Assembly: GCF_036324505.1 (NCBI RefSeq)
Contig: NC_086350.1
Location: 16,613,532-16,677,531 of the forward strand
Direction of reading: 5' to 3'
Length of the DNA stretch: 64,000 nucleotides
Source of the DNA: Eleginops maclovinus
Lineage: Eukaryota > Chordata > Actinopteri > Perciformes > Eleginopidae
Shown in pieces: positions 1-13,928 of this stretch. The position numbers were made by a program, and so were the translations under genes. Position 1 is the first letter of the stretch; the number at the start of each line of letters is the position of its first letter. Below the pieces are notes generated by a model. The model saw nothing but the letters and a program-made list of their open reading frames with translations, was not told the origin of the DNA and made no database searches.

Positions 1-3000
1 CTATAATGTTAAAAGAAATGACCAGATACAACCTAATCATTTCAAATCAGCTTCAATTGCAGCAGTGGCTGATAATTACTGGTAAATGTGTATTTAATTG
101 ATGATCAGCGGATCAAAGCAATTCTAGTTAATTCTTCTGCCTCAACCCATATAATATTTTAGTATTGTTCATTGTTTATGTTAGGTCTTAAGAGTCAAAG
201 AGAGCGAAATATTGTGTTTTCTTTTCATATTCATGATAAAATATAAATTTCCCTTTTGGCTGCACTTGCCAGTAATGCAACATATTCCGGAGGTTTTTCT
301 ATTTTTTTTAAATTTACTTGTATGGAGAAAAATATGTGAGTAGGGTGTGCATTGACTGCAACATTTACAAGAGCTTGTATCGACTGTGGTTGTTTGGACA
401 TTTGTAGTAGGTGATGTTTGATTTGATGGGTTATCGCATGTGTTGTTCAGTATGTCTCTGGGGGTTGTTAAAATATAGGGCTTCATTGTTATAAATAAAC
501 AAAAAAACTACTGAGGCCTACAAGGATGTCATGCAAAAGTAGTTCCACTTCCCTGAGAAATGCTGCTAACTTCAGTTGAGGCAAAAATATTGTTAAGCCG
601 GTTGGAAAATATTCAGGCCTACAACACACATAGTGTCTACAACTTGCAACTGGCCTGTTAGCAGTTTGAAGTGCTGTTGGAATAATGCAATGTCTTATGA
701 GCAAGTAGGTTAATTACTAAAACAAACGCATTTCATACAGTCATTGAAATAACTGCTTTGTCGTGCATAATCACTCAGATTGTTTTGCAAAAACTGATCT
801 GTCCTACAGAATGGCCAAAAGAAGCTTTTTAATCAAGCCTTATCGCTTATAAACAGAGTTTTGCTTTTATAATCAGTACAGTCGTTTTATACTATTACAT
901 CTACTCAGCTTGTGAGAGCAGATACAGATAAGCAGAACCTTCTTAAGTCTTATCACGTCAAATATTAATGTAACTAAAGCTATAAATACATTGAAATTAT
1001 TTACGATCATTTCAAGTTTATGTGGGAGGCAGACATTGTATTAATGGGTTTGGGAACATAAGCAATGTTGTGCTTCATTACGGATTCATGCACTATTCAC
1101 TGTGAAAAGAAAACACAACCACATTGCATTATCAGCCACGCTTATATACATTCAGAACAAAGCTAATTCTCCATGTTGAAAGTAGCAGTCTGTGGCAAGG
1201 GGAAACAAATAACCAGTTAATGTAATAATATGTAATGATTTGGTAATGTAGGCTGCATTTGCCTAATTAAGGTTCACATTTTAGATTATTAAAAGAGCTA
1301 TTACTTTATCACCAGAAATGTACATTACCCCCTAACGCTTTCACTGAAATGGTCATTTGATTACATTTTCAGACATTAAAATGGTCTTGGCTGTCCCACG
1401 GTTACAGTCCATAATTGAATGGTTACAATGGAGTCAAACTAAGCATCTGTGATTGAGGGGAAGTTCAATGCATCTTCATCAGATAAATCCTGAAATATAC
1501 AGTATAAAATATGACATCTACAAAAACACAATTTCTTTTCGAATGAGTAAAAGTAGAGCTGACCAATAAGTGTGAAATCAAAATGAGCAATAAATTCATG
1601 GCAGAAAAACACCTGGTTACGGATGTAAAACAGGCTGGATGTAGTTATATTTATCGCAAGTCAAATCATCATCACATCATGTTTGTTGCAACAGCAGATC
1701 GAGACTCTAAAGTCCATTTCCATGACTGAAGTCAGTGGAGAAGTCAATAACCTCCTCAAGGCAAGGTTGGTGAGATTCATACCAACATCTTAAAGGCTTT
1801 GTGTGTTGTTCAAACATATGTTTTGATGTTGCTTGTTTATATCAAAAACAGTGTCTATTAACTGAAAAAAATCCGTTCTTGAAATATTTTAAATTAGGCC
1901 TAGAGGGTAGTTTTTACTTCTTTGCAATTAGAAAGCTATGCATGAGAAACTTTAATATGTTACTGTCTCGCTATTCATTCAGCTGATGTCAGGTTTTTAA
2001 AAATAATGCGTGCTTTTCTAAGCTTTCTGTTAGAGTCACTCTGTATTATAAAATGCCAAAACCTAGCTGGATACTTGCTACTGTCAATTATCACAGCAGC
2101 TAGTGTTAAGTCACTTTATATTCCATAACTTTAGTTCTAAATAAGCTGGAGATTTCATGTGGTAGTATTTTCCCAGGAATCACTTCAATAATCTTTTGCT
2201 TTTGTGTTCTTTATAAATAACATCATATGTACCAAGCATTTTTTTTTATGGTAGTGATATTTATTTGAAAGACTAATCACCTGTTCAAAGAGCATACATT
2301 ACAGTGAAGAGTTAGAGGTTTACACCAGTTTAATTCAAGGCCCGGGGGTGGAAACCCTTTGATCTGGACATTCATCATCCAAATATATTTTATTCCTGCA
2401 TGGAGCCTTAGATTAATGAATTGGCAGTGTTAGGAGGATTGTGCCTCTTAAGAACTGACCTTCAAATGCAGCAGGCTCACGGTTATTCAACACATTGCAG
2501 ACTATAAAAGAGCTTTTGCTATAGGGCTAAATAAGTGTAATTCATACGTTAATAAGTTGTCTACTCAGTGATGAACTGAAACACAGTTCAAGTGCCTGAT
2601 GTATTTCATCAAGTTGTTCATTTTGTAGATGTAAGATTTACAGAGCGCACTCTGCATTACAAAATTAAGATACTCATTGTGTTATTTAATACAGTTACTG
2701 ATACTAATTAATAGGCGCAACAAAATTAAATGTTATTCAACCATTAAATACATTAAAGATCATGCGTCAGTGCATACTGCAATGTAATTAGGGGAAATTA
2801 AGATTTTGCAGAGATGGAGTTGCACAGTTGAACTGCTGCATCTCTAACGTGTTTTGTACTTAGGAGGCAATAAAGTCACTGCACTCTTACAACACTATCC
2901 TGCACAAAGTTCAGAATGAAGATCTTGTGTTAACAAGTTCATGAAATTTGTCCGCAGAAATAAATATTTTAATAAAAGGGGGCTCTGTAATGAGACGGGA

Positions 3001-6000
3001 CAACAGAAAGCTGATTTTATGCCACATACTTAATCTGTTCCATAGATATAGTGTAGCTGCTGTGCACACAATTCTGTTTGTCATTTATTTCAAATAGGCA
3101 ATAAAAACAACATCACAGAGAATATGAAAGGGGTGGTGTAGTACTTATTAATTAAATGAAATTATACTTTTAGCTTAATTCTGCTGTTAGCTACTCAACT
3201 TCGGATTGCAACTGCATTGCAACATGCATAGAGTTGTCAGTTGAATTTAATTTTGATGGCCAGTTGAACACCAGTGTGGAGGATTTCCCACGTGTTACGT
3301 GCTACTCTCAATCAGCTATCTAATAACAGCAACATGCCAGGAGAGCTTTACATTTAAGATTGGGCACAGACTGGCATATGGGTTATCCACTTTTTTCTTT
3401 TGACTAACCCAGCTGCCAGAAAGTGCATTTGTAAGACTCATCAATGAGCCAAAGCATGTATTTTCTTTGCACCTGATATTTTATCTCTGTAGCCAATTCC
3501 CAGAGATCCAAGACATTTGCTCTTAGGAATTTTAAGCATCTCATTTGCCAGTTATTATCATGGGCCATAAAATCAACAATCTCTTTGCTGCACCTTAGTC
3601 TTGAATTGGCAATAAGCTCAAACAGTTTCAAATCACTCAATGTGTACCATTATGCAAGGGCATTATGCACACATATTCAGAACCATTCAAGTTGAATGTA
3701 TTATACTTGAATAATTCATCACTGTAAAAATGGTCATTATTGTTGGTGCGCATTACTCAAAAGACTTACGATGATTAAACGATTCATATGTTCAGGAACG
3801 TTAGTGGGTTATACCAAAGACTGCATATTTTAACTCACACTAGAAAGAGGACAGAATGCTGAACACATTCAACAAACAGAAAGGGAACATTATGGGCAGT
3901 ATTATCAGAAAATAAAGTACAATCTGCAGAAAAAACAAACACAGCAAAGAACAGTGAGATGGATTGATAGTAATGGACAAAACAGACGCTGAGTCACTCC
4001 AGCCAATGTTCTATAAACTGTCTGGGAATGCAATTCATTTATCTGATCCCTGATCAGTGAAACATTGAATGATCTGTATGTGTGAAAGAGTTCAATGAGT
4101 ACCTCCAGTAATAACGGCCATCTAAGCTTTGCCTCACTGACAGACCATCAATGCGTTGTGTCTCTTGATGGATAGTGAAATCTAGTGAGCTAAACGGTCG
4201 TTCTTCTTCTGGCACTTTTTGAAATGTACCAAACACTTTAGCTGCATTAGCACCACCATGTGGACTGGAGTAGGGCCAACCCACATTTGCAACAAACATG
4301 GGAAAAGCAAGAATACTGTCTTTTGTTTTCTTGTTTGCCAGAGTTTCATGCTCCAATGTCAACTACCCATAAAAGTTACATTTGAAATGGACATTTACAT
4401 TTGTAAGCAATGATGAGGAATAAATGGCTTAGTCTTCATGGCACGCTCAGGCTGAGAGTGAGTGCCATCCCAGCCCTGGGCACACACAGCATATTACACA
4501 CTGATTCAGAGAAGGAGGGCATTAAATGTATAGTTTCTTTGACTTTGCTGGAACCTGTTTTTGCTCTCGTGTGGCACACATTTACTGTTTCCGTATACCT
4601 TCTTGAAGGAAAATAGAAATTCCATTTTATTAGTCTATATATACTCATTTGGAATAGATGAAATTGTGTATGACATTGTAACAGGCAGTTCTCTTTTACT
4701 GTTGGCTTTTATCAATGCTCCCTAGCATTCAGTGTTTAAATTCATTGTCTTGGTTGACTAAATAGTGGATTCTTAGATATGCATATCTGCAGGACCGAGC
4801 TCCCTCCCTGGGACCAGAGCATTGATTTCCATTGCAATAGAGATGACATGCAGCTGTGCATTGTCATACCACCCAAAGGTATCAGCCCTAAGTAGTTCAC
4901 ACAATTGATCACATCAACTTCTGAATGTCACAGAAGTCCTGTGAGCTGCACATAGGTAAAACACTAATTGTTTCTATTGCCACAAAGTCAATAAAAAAAA
5001 GCTGTCTGTCAAATTTGGAACTGAACCTTGGAGCTACAGATTCTGAATCTGTTATCAAAGGACTGAATTACTGTGAAATAACTGCGATTTTTCAAAAAGC
5101 CATAGCATGATTGAATACTGACCAAAACACCTGTTCACAAGTTGCTTCACTGGCTCTAACTCTGGCTACACTGTAGTTTCTAAAGCAGATATGTCAGCAA
5201 TCACAGTTCACTAGAGGCCACATAACTGTAAAGCACTGTGTATAAAGGTTGGGTTCAATCGTAATCATAGTAAACGTTATTATTTGTGGTTATTTAATGT
5301 TTTGTAGAAATATGACTAGCATAGCATACAATTTACACCAGAATTTAGAAGGTAAATGTAGAGCAATTTTAAAAAATGTAACAAATATTATTCTCAATAG
5401 AAAAAATAAACCAGTGAGGGTTCAGAGCCGGAGCTAGACAGAGAGGGAGAGAGAAACACAAAACTCTGTAACACATTGAAACCCCTTAACGCTTAAGACA
5501 GTAACGAGATAACTTTAAATGAAGAACACATTTTCTTGAAGTGCTGATAAAAATACTAAACCTCCACACAACTTGAGAACGGCTGAAACAGCCTTCCAAG
5601 GACCTGAGGGTATGACAATCTGTACCAATTCAAACAAAACCTTTTGACAGGTCTTATCCGTTTAGGATTTAATATACAGTATAAACACAAAACATTCCCA
5701 GTTGGGATGAATAAAGTATCCGTCTATCAATCTATAAAGTGAAAAAGTATTTTATATTTGTCTCCATTTCCAAATGCACAATTTTACATTAAAGACATTT
5801 TGCGCGAAGGGTGCTGAGAATATAAATGTTGATATGACTTATTAATTAAGTACAACAATCTTAAACATGTAGTTAGGGTGAAAGATCGTGAAATGTACAC
5901 GTTTTTAAGCAAATTCCATGCGTAACTAACGCATGATGAACTTGGTCAGTCAGTGAATCCTACTATCATATTTTCCACGGGAATACAGACACAGTGCACT

Positions 6001-8775
6001 GCAGCAGCCGACACTATAGTTTTTGTATATATTTTGTATAGGTGTGCATATGTGCTTGTATAGGATACACAGAGAGAAAAGGGAATATGCACCATAACTG
6101 GTTACCCACATCTACGATATGTGGAGCTGTGTGTTTGCTTTGCTGCCAACTTCAAGCATGACACACCCTCCAGAAGTAACCCTCTATATAGGCAAGAGAA
6201 GTTCTATGATGGAGACTGGGTTTTTTCAAGAGTGCGTGCTCAGAGTTTGAGTATTCCTGGAGAGCAAGAGGATAACAGTGGCTGCATTGTGACTCTGCTC
6301 TACTCCATTATCCTCTTACAGACGTGTCCTGGTTATAGGACACAAGCTGCAGTCAGCTACATATCAATGGCCTGCACTGGGGGCAACTCTTAATCTACTA
6401 AAACGACTTCAGGGAGGTTTATATTATCTTAAGCATGGTAAAATAAAGGTTGGATAACGTTGTCCTCCTGTCCATGATTCTTAATGACTGGCCTGTCTTG
6501 ACCTTATTTTTTATGCTATGCTTCACACAAAACACATATTTGTGTTCCAAATATGTAATGCTGAAGCTAAAACAGCGCTGTGGCAGCAATTACTTGGTAC
6601 CCTCTGCTGTAGTAATGAGGGGCAACCCCAGAAATATGCTCTGCACTCAGTTTGCTCTCCTGTATGTCTGCGACCCTTTGGAAATTACCATCTCTCAGAG
6701 CCACACAGTGCTTATTATCTCCCTTTTTTGATCTGATCTAAAATCAATTAGTGTTTTTTATCTTAGGGGAAAACAAAGGATGTTTAGGGGACACGAGAAA
6801 CCATAAAGGGCAAATGGTGCAACTCAACTTCCATTGTGATCAGGACTATTGTATGTATTGCAATATCCATTCACTATTCCTTGATGTTTAATTACAATTG
6901 CATTCAACTAGCAATCTCATTTTTGACTCTTTGTATATATATTTTTTAATCGCTTTTCTGATGGTTAGGTTCTGGATTATTTGGTATAACACATTTAAAA
7001 CGCTACTAGACAATCAAATGGATATCTGGTTCTTAAGCCTTGCTCGCTGACCCCTGTTGGGCAGTGAGTACTACAATGAGCATGTTTACTCACAAGGAAC
7101 ACACACAAGACAGGTTGTATAGCCAGCTTACTATAACCTTTCGTCCACTTCCTTCAAGTGAAGTTAATAGCAAAATAGAGTTGATTACCTGGTCTTCTTT
7201 AAAATAATGTCACATCCTTTAGTTTCACTGCAGTGTTGAATCCCTCAATGCCAGGAAGAAGAGTTTGCTGCCGGCATCCTGCTTCAAGATTTTTCTTCTG
7301 ATTACATCCATCTCTGGCTTTATCTGATGATGTAGGCCTGGAAATCTGGGAGTATGGGCTCTCCTTCTCCTACAGTCTGTGGAATAACTCAGTTGTCATT
7401 TCAGCTTTTAACAATTGCTTACAAGTGTTTACCTATACTAAAGATAGTTTTCTAAACACTTTCTAGCAAAGTTCAACTTGTTCTTGTATTTATTTACTTG
7501 CTGATTCTTATTTAGTTCATGATTCAATGTGTAACCTTTGCCATGCAGTATACTAACAGTGTTGTTTTTTTCTCATTGATGAAACAGAACACACTTTTCT
7601 TTGATCTCATTTGGAGCTCGTCTTCCATGATGCAGTAGCTGAAGGAGAAGGGCAGCTACTGACCTCAAAAGAGGAACTGTCATCTCAGGCTGCTTGAAGT
7701 CCCAAGGCAGTGGATGCTGTGAATAAGGGCACATTAAATCAATTAATCATAATATAGAGATGCCTCTTTTCTCCCTTTTCATAAGGTTTTGGTTTATGTG
7801 TTTACAAATCTAGAGCTTGCTGTGTATTAAGATAAGCAGAAAATGTGGCCTCATGTGAGTTTTGTGCTCCAAGTTTACACAAGCTTCCTTATTTCCTAGC
7901 CAATTTTCACTCTAGCTTTATCTTCGGGGCTAAATGTTTATATGCATCTGCTGTTTCTCTTAATGCCTATAAAGTGGATATCATTATTCTTGTCGGGCAG
8001 TCTCAACTGATGAAGCAAGATGTCTGACTGTATAGTTAAGAGCTGCCATGAATATGCAGCTACTCAGGAAACTATGCAACTGGATGTGTTCTGCCTCTCT
8101 TGCCAGCAACTGCAAGACAGATAATCTGCCATTGATAAAGAAGACTTCATCTGCCCTTTGTTTCTAAACAATGTGCTTTCATACTTTAGGGCAGCAATTT
8201 GAGCATAACTGTGAGGGAAGTAGTTAGGCTGCTTTTGTGATCTTTCAATATTTTAAAATGACAACGCTGATTAGGTTTCAAGACACCCACTGCTTCAGTT
8301 TGAGTCTGCAGAGTTATAATCTCCAACATACTAAACAAATTATATTTGTACTATTTTAAACACATGAATGTTTAAATGGTGTCCTCTCTTAATAAACTTT
8401 ATAAGAACACCAAAAAAAACAGAATCACTACCATTTGCAAGGTGTAATTTTTTCAAAATATGATAACATAACATTTTTGTCTGCACTGTATATAGTTTCA
8501 AAAGGTTTTCTAATGGAAGATGGTTTAACAACTTAGCCACAGGACTGATTTTTTAGTATAGCATTAGCAAATTCAGCCACGTGGCATTAGTGCAAAAAGC
8601 ATGAAAACACTAAATATATAACCACTAATAGAGAATACAGATAACAGGACTGTATGTCGACATTGACATTCTCACTCATATTTACAACTTGAGCAACAAT
8701 ACAGGAAAATAAAGAGAGAAAAAACTTACTTTTTTTGTCCCCCATGGCCTCGAGGAGACGCAACTGATTCCACTT
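1..8775. other. Non-coding 3' flank of lrrc4c, distal part
   Basis: I see no gene here. All open frames are short (about 100 codons or fewer), lie on both strands, and match no family I recognise. The sequence is AT-rich and mostly unique. A retroposon tail at 5701-5735 is listed separately. More balanced, less repetitive blocks at about 2340-2520 and 6120-6400 have the look of conserved non-coding elements, but this is only an impression without an alignment. Confidence 0.7.
5701..5735 (+). repeat. Retroposon 3' tail fragment
   Basis: The stretch reads GTTGGGATGAATAAAGTATC followed by a degenerate CTAT-type short repeat. The motif GGGAT(T/G)AATAAAGTAT plus a short tandem tail is the usual 3' end of several teleost LINE/SINE families. 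It recurs at 17997-18057 and, inverted, in the SINE at 42908-43130. Nothing of the element body is recognisable upstream, so this is probably a heavily 5'-truncated insertion. Confidence 0.45.
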
Positions 8776-8813
8776 CCTGTTGATCATGTGAATGAAGTCA
8801 CATGATCAACAGG
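8776..8813. repeat. Perfect 16-bp inverted repeat with 6-nt loop
   Basis: The left arm 8776-8791 (CCTGTTGATCATGTGA) is exactly the reverse complement of the right arm 8798-8813, with loop ATGAAG. Beyond a 2-base bulge the pairing continues (TTCCAC on the left, TGGAA on the right), giving an imperfect stem from about 8769 to 8818. A simple tetranucleotide run follows at 8833-8851. There is no sign of a transposon around it. Confidence 0.9.
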
Positions 8814-8832
8814 TGGAACATGTCAGGGAAAC

Positions 8833-8851
8833 ATGAATGAATGAATGAATG
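8833..8851. repeat. (ATGA)n short tandem repeat
   Basis: Just under five tandem copies of ATGA directly follow the hairpin at 8776-8813. Confidence 0.9.
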
Positions 8852-10930
8852 GGGCCATGGGAGCATGACTAAATCGTTATTTTTTATATAAAATGAAATA
8901 CAAAATTAGTTGTATGTCTAAATAAAAAAAGAGGCACACAATAATACAGGAAATAGGCCAATTAAGCGTTAACCCAATATACTGTATTCATTCCCGATTT
9001 TCATGTTTTTCTTTAATCTTTTTTAATAATCAAATTCAAGCAAGACTCATATGAACTATGCCTGCTTAAGTTAAATATACACGCTTCAATAAAAAATTCC
9101 AGCCATGATTAAAAGAGAGGACTACACCTTAACCTTTTTTTGGCAGTGACAAACATTTTCCTGACAGTTTTCTAAATAAACTTAAATATGATTACAAAAA
9201 TAATAATTATAAAAAGAGCATACCAAACACTGTGCTGGAATTAAGCAGCCATTAATTTACTCGAGCCTCAGGAGCAGAATAAATGAGAAAATGAAGAGTG
9301 TAATGGTGCATTAGTGAGGAGCCAGTGGAACAGGCCCTGGGCTGTGTTTTGCATAGGCAACTATTATGAAAACCAACCTGTCACACGCTTGAAAGGGCAA
9401 ACCAGTTGGCATTATACATAGAAGCACAGTGTTTCCTCAAGGTGGACACTGCATGCTTCCGCTTGTTTAGGACCGGATGCCGAACATGCTCCATAAATGT
9501 GAGGGGGTTGGATGAGCTACAGTAATGGCAAAGTTAATTAAATGATAACCTTTACTTTAGTTTAACGAGTAGAGTTGTGTTGCGTATTGTTGCCATAATG
9601 TGTATGGTTTAAACAATGTTATAATAAACAAACAGGACATACATCATAGATAAATGACTATACTGCAGGAATATAGTGGTTTCATTCTTGAAATTATAAA
9701 ACTATCACATGTTTTTCCTATCTGAGGTTTTCAATAAGTGGCTACTGGGATAGAATACCTGATTACAGATGTATTCCTAAGAAATTTTATTTTAACATTT
9801 GCGCGTGTGAATATTATTCTCACTTTAATTATCATATTGATGTTAACAGCTTTGTATTTCCACATCACACTTAACTTTTTAGATTGGTTTGACTGATGCT
9901 GCCAGTGCAGCAAGTTTACTCCTGAAGTATTTATCTAATCATAGGCTCCTGTTGTGAAAACGAAAGCTAAACTTAATTTGATTTGATGAGGAGATGGGCG
10001 CTGGATATGAGGAATGGAGGTGGATGGGGTGAAGGCGGCCCGCAGCAAAACCACCTGAAATCACAGCTGACTGCAGGAGAGAGGAGGACGCTGACAGCAG
10101 CACGATGATTGGCTGCTGGAGATTGAGGTGACATGTAATTAGTTAAAGAGAACGCCCATGATGAGCTGATTGTATACAACTGCGGAATGAACGAATGTAC
10201 ACTCAGTCTTCCTGAAAGAACTTGCGCTTAGCTTCATACAAACTGTAACTTTCAAATAGTGCCAGGGGCGTAAAGTGGGTGGGTCAGACCACACCCATCT
10301 CTGAACTCTTAGATTATAACTTAAAATACAATGTTAATGTGCTTTCACGTGCAAAACCATGAATCCACCACTTCAACATCGCTGTCTTTAACTTCCTACT
10401 GAATGGCCCCAAGATGATATAATCACTCTATATTTACTTGTACTTTGTGATATGAATCGATCATGTGATGATCATAATCTTATGTCAGTTGGTTAATTAT
10501 CATGGAACAAAAGCTCAGGAATGCTAATGATGAATAAATTAATTGAAATTTGCAGTTCTCTTGTTTGTCATACTGTTGAATATGATCAGGATAAGATCAC
10601 AATCAAATAATGTTTTACTAATACAGTTGTATTAGCTTTCCACAAGATAACACAATATTATAATAGATTTCAAAATGACACGACTAATTCATGTCATTAA
10701 ATGTTCTTTGAGTGCTCGTGTAAAATACATAGAATGATTGAAAGCATTAGATAGAAAATGCAACTATATATTGATTAAAATAAGATATAGGAATGCTGAT
10801 TACTTACATTTTTAAAGGTAAGAACATAACAGAATATGACTGGTCCTGTATCAGTAGTGTGGTGCATTATAAATGGTATTGTATACTCAACATTGTATGG
10901 TCTTCATAGCTTTGCATGTCTGTATGTCCC

Positions 10931-10963
10931 TAGAGCAATGGTAGAGCAATGGTAGAGCAATGG
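10931..10963. repeat. Three tandem copies of an 11-bp unit
   Basis: The unit TAGAGCAATGG occurs three times head to tail without mismatch, followed by a partial fourth copy (TAGATG). Confidence 0.95.
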
Positions 10964-11137
10964 TAGATGACTGCCTTCACTATCCTTGTACTTGCTGAAA
11001 TAATTCTGGTTGCCATGTGCTATATGGGTCGATCTTTGTGTTAAAAAACGTATTCACCATCAATCTACACAATGAATTTACCATCATGTGTTGCTGAAAA
11101 AGATGGAATCAATACCTCCAAGATTTTGAATGTTTCC

Positions 11138-11173
11138 TTATTTCATATGAATGTTTCCATTCATATGAAATAA
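11138..11173. repeat. Perfect 16-bp inverted repeat with 4-nt loop
   Basis: The left arm TTATTTCATATGAATG (11138-11153) and its exact reverse complement (11158-11173) are separated by TTTC. It is AT-rich and isolated, with no flanking element ends visible. Confidence 0.9.
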
Positions 11174-13922
11174 TAATGTGGTCAATTGAAATACAAATTG
11201 CCTTAATGGCATTACAGATATTCAATCATTTAAATATGAAATGTCAATATTGTATCTCTATCAATCCTCTCGTGGCACATGGGGTGAAAGCAAGAAACAG
11301 ACAATAGAGAAAAACAACAATAGTTTATTTTAACCATATTTTGTGTATGAACTACAAACTCTGGTCTCTATAATTGATCTCCATATCTTTTAAAGGTCAT
11401 GAAAGAATGTTTACATGAAAATCAAACTCATATTCTTATACAGAATTTTTTCTCTTTTTCACTTTTAGAACAGGTTGTTGGCACATGTAAAATCAAAATC
11501 AAAATAAAATGTTTTTGTTTTTATTCTCAAAATGTATTTTAATATAAATCTACCATTAGAACAGCATTCCCTCTCAGAAAAAAAAGGAAAATAATGTGAA
11601 AAAAATAATACTGACCAAAAATATTTAGATATCTTACATACATGAGACAGCTCGACTAAAATGCAACAAATTTACCATTTAAATTTTCAGACAATTTACC
11701 TCCAACTAAAGGCGAAAAGGGAGGATGGTAACACTCTTACATAAACTGAGCAGAATTGTGATCCACATCCCACCACTAGGAACTCAAACACATACTAATG
11801 GACACAACCCATGTCTTTCTATGGTTTACAAATGTGCCAAAATCCACATAAGTGCAATTTTGTGATAATTGGTGTAAGGGGGTGATGGCGAAGCTTGATA
11901 GCGGGTAATCAATTATCTCTTCCGTATGGACTACAGTATCTGGGGACCCCCTGTTAAGAATCTACCCCCCACATTTATGTTATACGCAGCACATTCAAAG
12001 TGAATAAATCAATGAAATGAAACAATCTCCAAAAATATCTTGATTAGCAAATTACATTTAGTCTCCATACTTAGTGGATACGATAACCTCCTGAATTTGC
12101 ACCCAGATCGTTTTAAAGCTCAAATTAATAATTTCCATGACCGAATTCAACATTGTTGACCTGGCAGAAGAAGCAAAGTGTGTGGGAAAAATACAATTAT
12201 GCTGTCTTATATAGGACTAAAATGATAGACTGAAATGAGGTGAAACATGAAGGGTAATTAAAATGTGTACTTACCAGAGTATATCATTATTACCCCTAAC
12301 ATATATAATCTAAGCAAAGAATTGTATCACAGAGAAAGAGCCCAGCTAACATGAGTATTGTGGGAATAGTGCTTTAGATTATTATCTTGTTGTTTAATTT
12401 ACTTCAATTATCATATCCTAGTCATGGGGTCATCTAATTTATTCTCCATACTTTGCAAATGCTGATATGTTTAGCTAAGGGAAGAAGCCTATTTGTCTTT
12501 TAGGTCAGAAATTAGTAGAAAGCACTCAATCCATGAAGGCTTTAAAGCTGGCTGTAAAAGGTTTATAGATAGGTTTAATTTAGTTTCATTGCCTTTATTA
12601 TCCAATTTGGGACAGTGAACTGTTGTTAAACTAAGCTGTACTCTGCTTTGTTTAACGATGATCAGAAGAAAAGCTAGCCAGAGTGGTTGCGTGTGGTTTG
12701 GACTTGTAGAAGGGTGGGTAGAGGTGGCTGTAACATGCATGGAACTACAAACATTACAGCTTATAGGCTTGACAGTGTTCTGTTTCTAGCAAAGAAAATG
12801 GTAAAATGTTACTTTTTGAAACCAAATGAACATAGAAGTGGACAGCAGATATATCAAAGTATGCAGCTGGGTTATTTCAGAGGTTTCAATTGATATGTTG
12901 ATACTTTATATCGGCTGTGTAATCACTATTTCTATCATTCTGTTAGTTCATGGTGACCCCAAAGAAGGGTGTTTAACCTTTTAATACATATTGCTGTAAA
13001 AGAAGCAATACCTGCCATTATTTCCTCAAACATAAACCCTTAGGCATCTCCCTCAGTTTTAGATCTGACAAATATCTGCCTAACCTCAGAATTGTTGGGT
13101 GCCTCACAGTGGAGACTTTGAAATGATTTCCAGTGGATGGGCGCCTGCAGAGCTGTGTTCTTCCAAAGCCCATGAACACATCAATTAATATGGAAATGGT
13201 GTTGTTGCAAAGGGAGAGAGGCAGGTGCAACCCAAACATCTGGTTGCTGCCCAGTCCCACACATTCACCCCTAAAGCATAAGCCCCATCGCCCAGGGCCA
13301 AGTCCTACGGTTGGCAGGGGCAGGGTGTAAATCTGGGGCTGCCAGGCACAGTCCATGTGGAAATATGGCACACAGATGACAGGCAATGTGCTCAGGCAGT
13401 TGTATAAACGGGTTTAAGATCTTTTCTTCACTCCATCAGACTGCTTCTGACAGCACTCAGTCCTGCAGTAGTGCACATGAGGTAACGGATCCCAGCATGA
13501 AAAAGGTGACTTCAAAGTAATCATCTGCATATGCCACAATACAAAGCAGCAAAAAGGGAAAGATGAGGCCATGATACATTGGAAACAGGAGGTGGACTTT
13601 TGCCAGAATTCAACAGCATCTATATTCTTCAAAAGATTTCCCTATTTTCTCAATCACAATTATTAGGAATCTAAAGTACCCGTTAATGGTGCTCAGGTAT
13701 CATGGCCCTCAGAATATAAATTAGTCTTAATGCAATTAATGGAATGTTCTTTATTATAATGAGAAGATGTCTAAAAGAACTGGAGTCAAAGCAAGTTGAG
13801 ATTAGGAACACAAAGAAAAATGTGTTTTTTTCAGAGTAAATCAATAGAATTAAATTGAACTAAAATGCATTTCTAATAGTCACCCTTGACTTTTACAACA
13901 GCAGAACGCAGGACACATTTCC

Positions 13923-13928
13923 TTTATT
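13923..13928 (-). terminator. lrrc4c: Candidate poly(A) signal of lrrc4c
   Basis: TTTATT on the plus strand is AATAAA on the coding strand. It is the first canonical hexamer I find downstream of the lrrc4c stop codon, about 0.67 kb away. A second lies at 13750-13755. A hexamer alone is weak evidence in AT-rich DNA. RNA 3'-end reads would show which one is used. Confidence 0.35.

Larger units (their letters stand above)
8852..13922. other. Non-coding 3' flank of lrrc4c, proximal part
   Basis: There is no recognisable gene. The segment holds the hairpin at 11138-11173 and an 11-bp unit repeated three times at 10931-10963. Balanced-composition blocks lie at about 9260-9420 and 13000-13630. The last block gives overlapping open frames on both strands (122 codons minus, 65 codons plus); neither resembles a known protein, and both are more simply explained by local GC content. 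Parts of this block could belong to a longer lrrc4c 3' UTR if the proximal poly(A) signal is not used. Confidence 0.65.

Noticed and set aside
13018..13386. 122-codon minus-strand open frame downstream of lrrc4c
   Set aside because: No known family; a plus-strand frame overlaps it; no splice or start context supports it.
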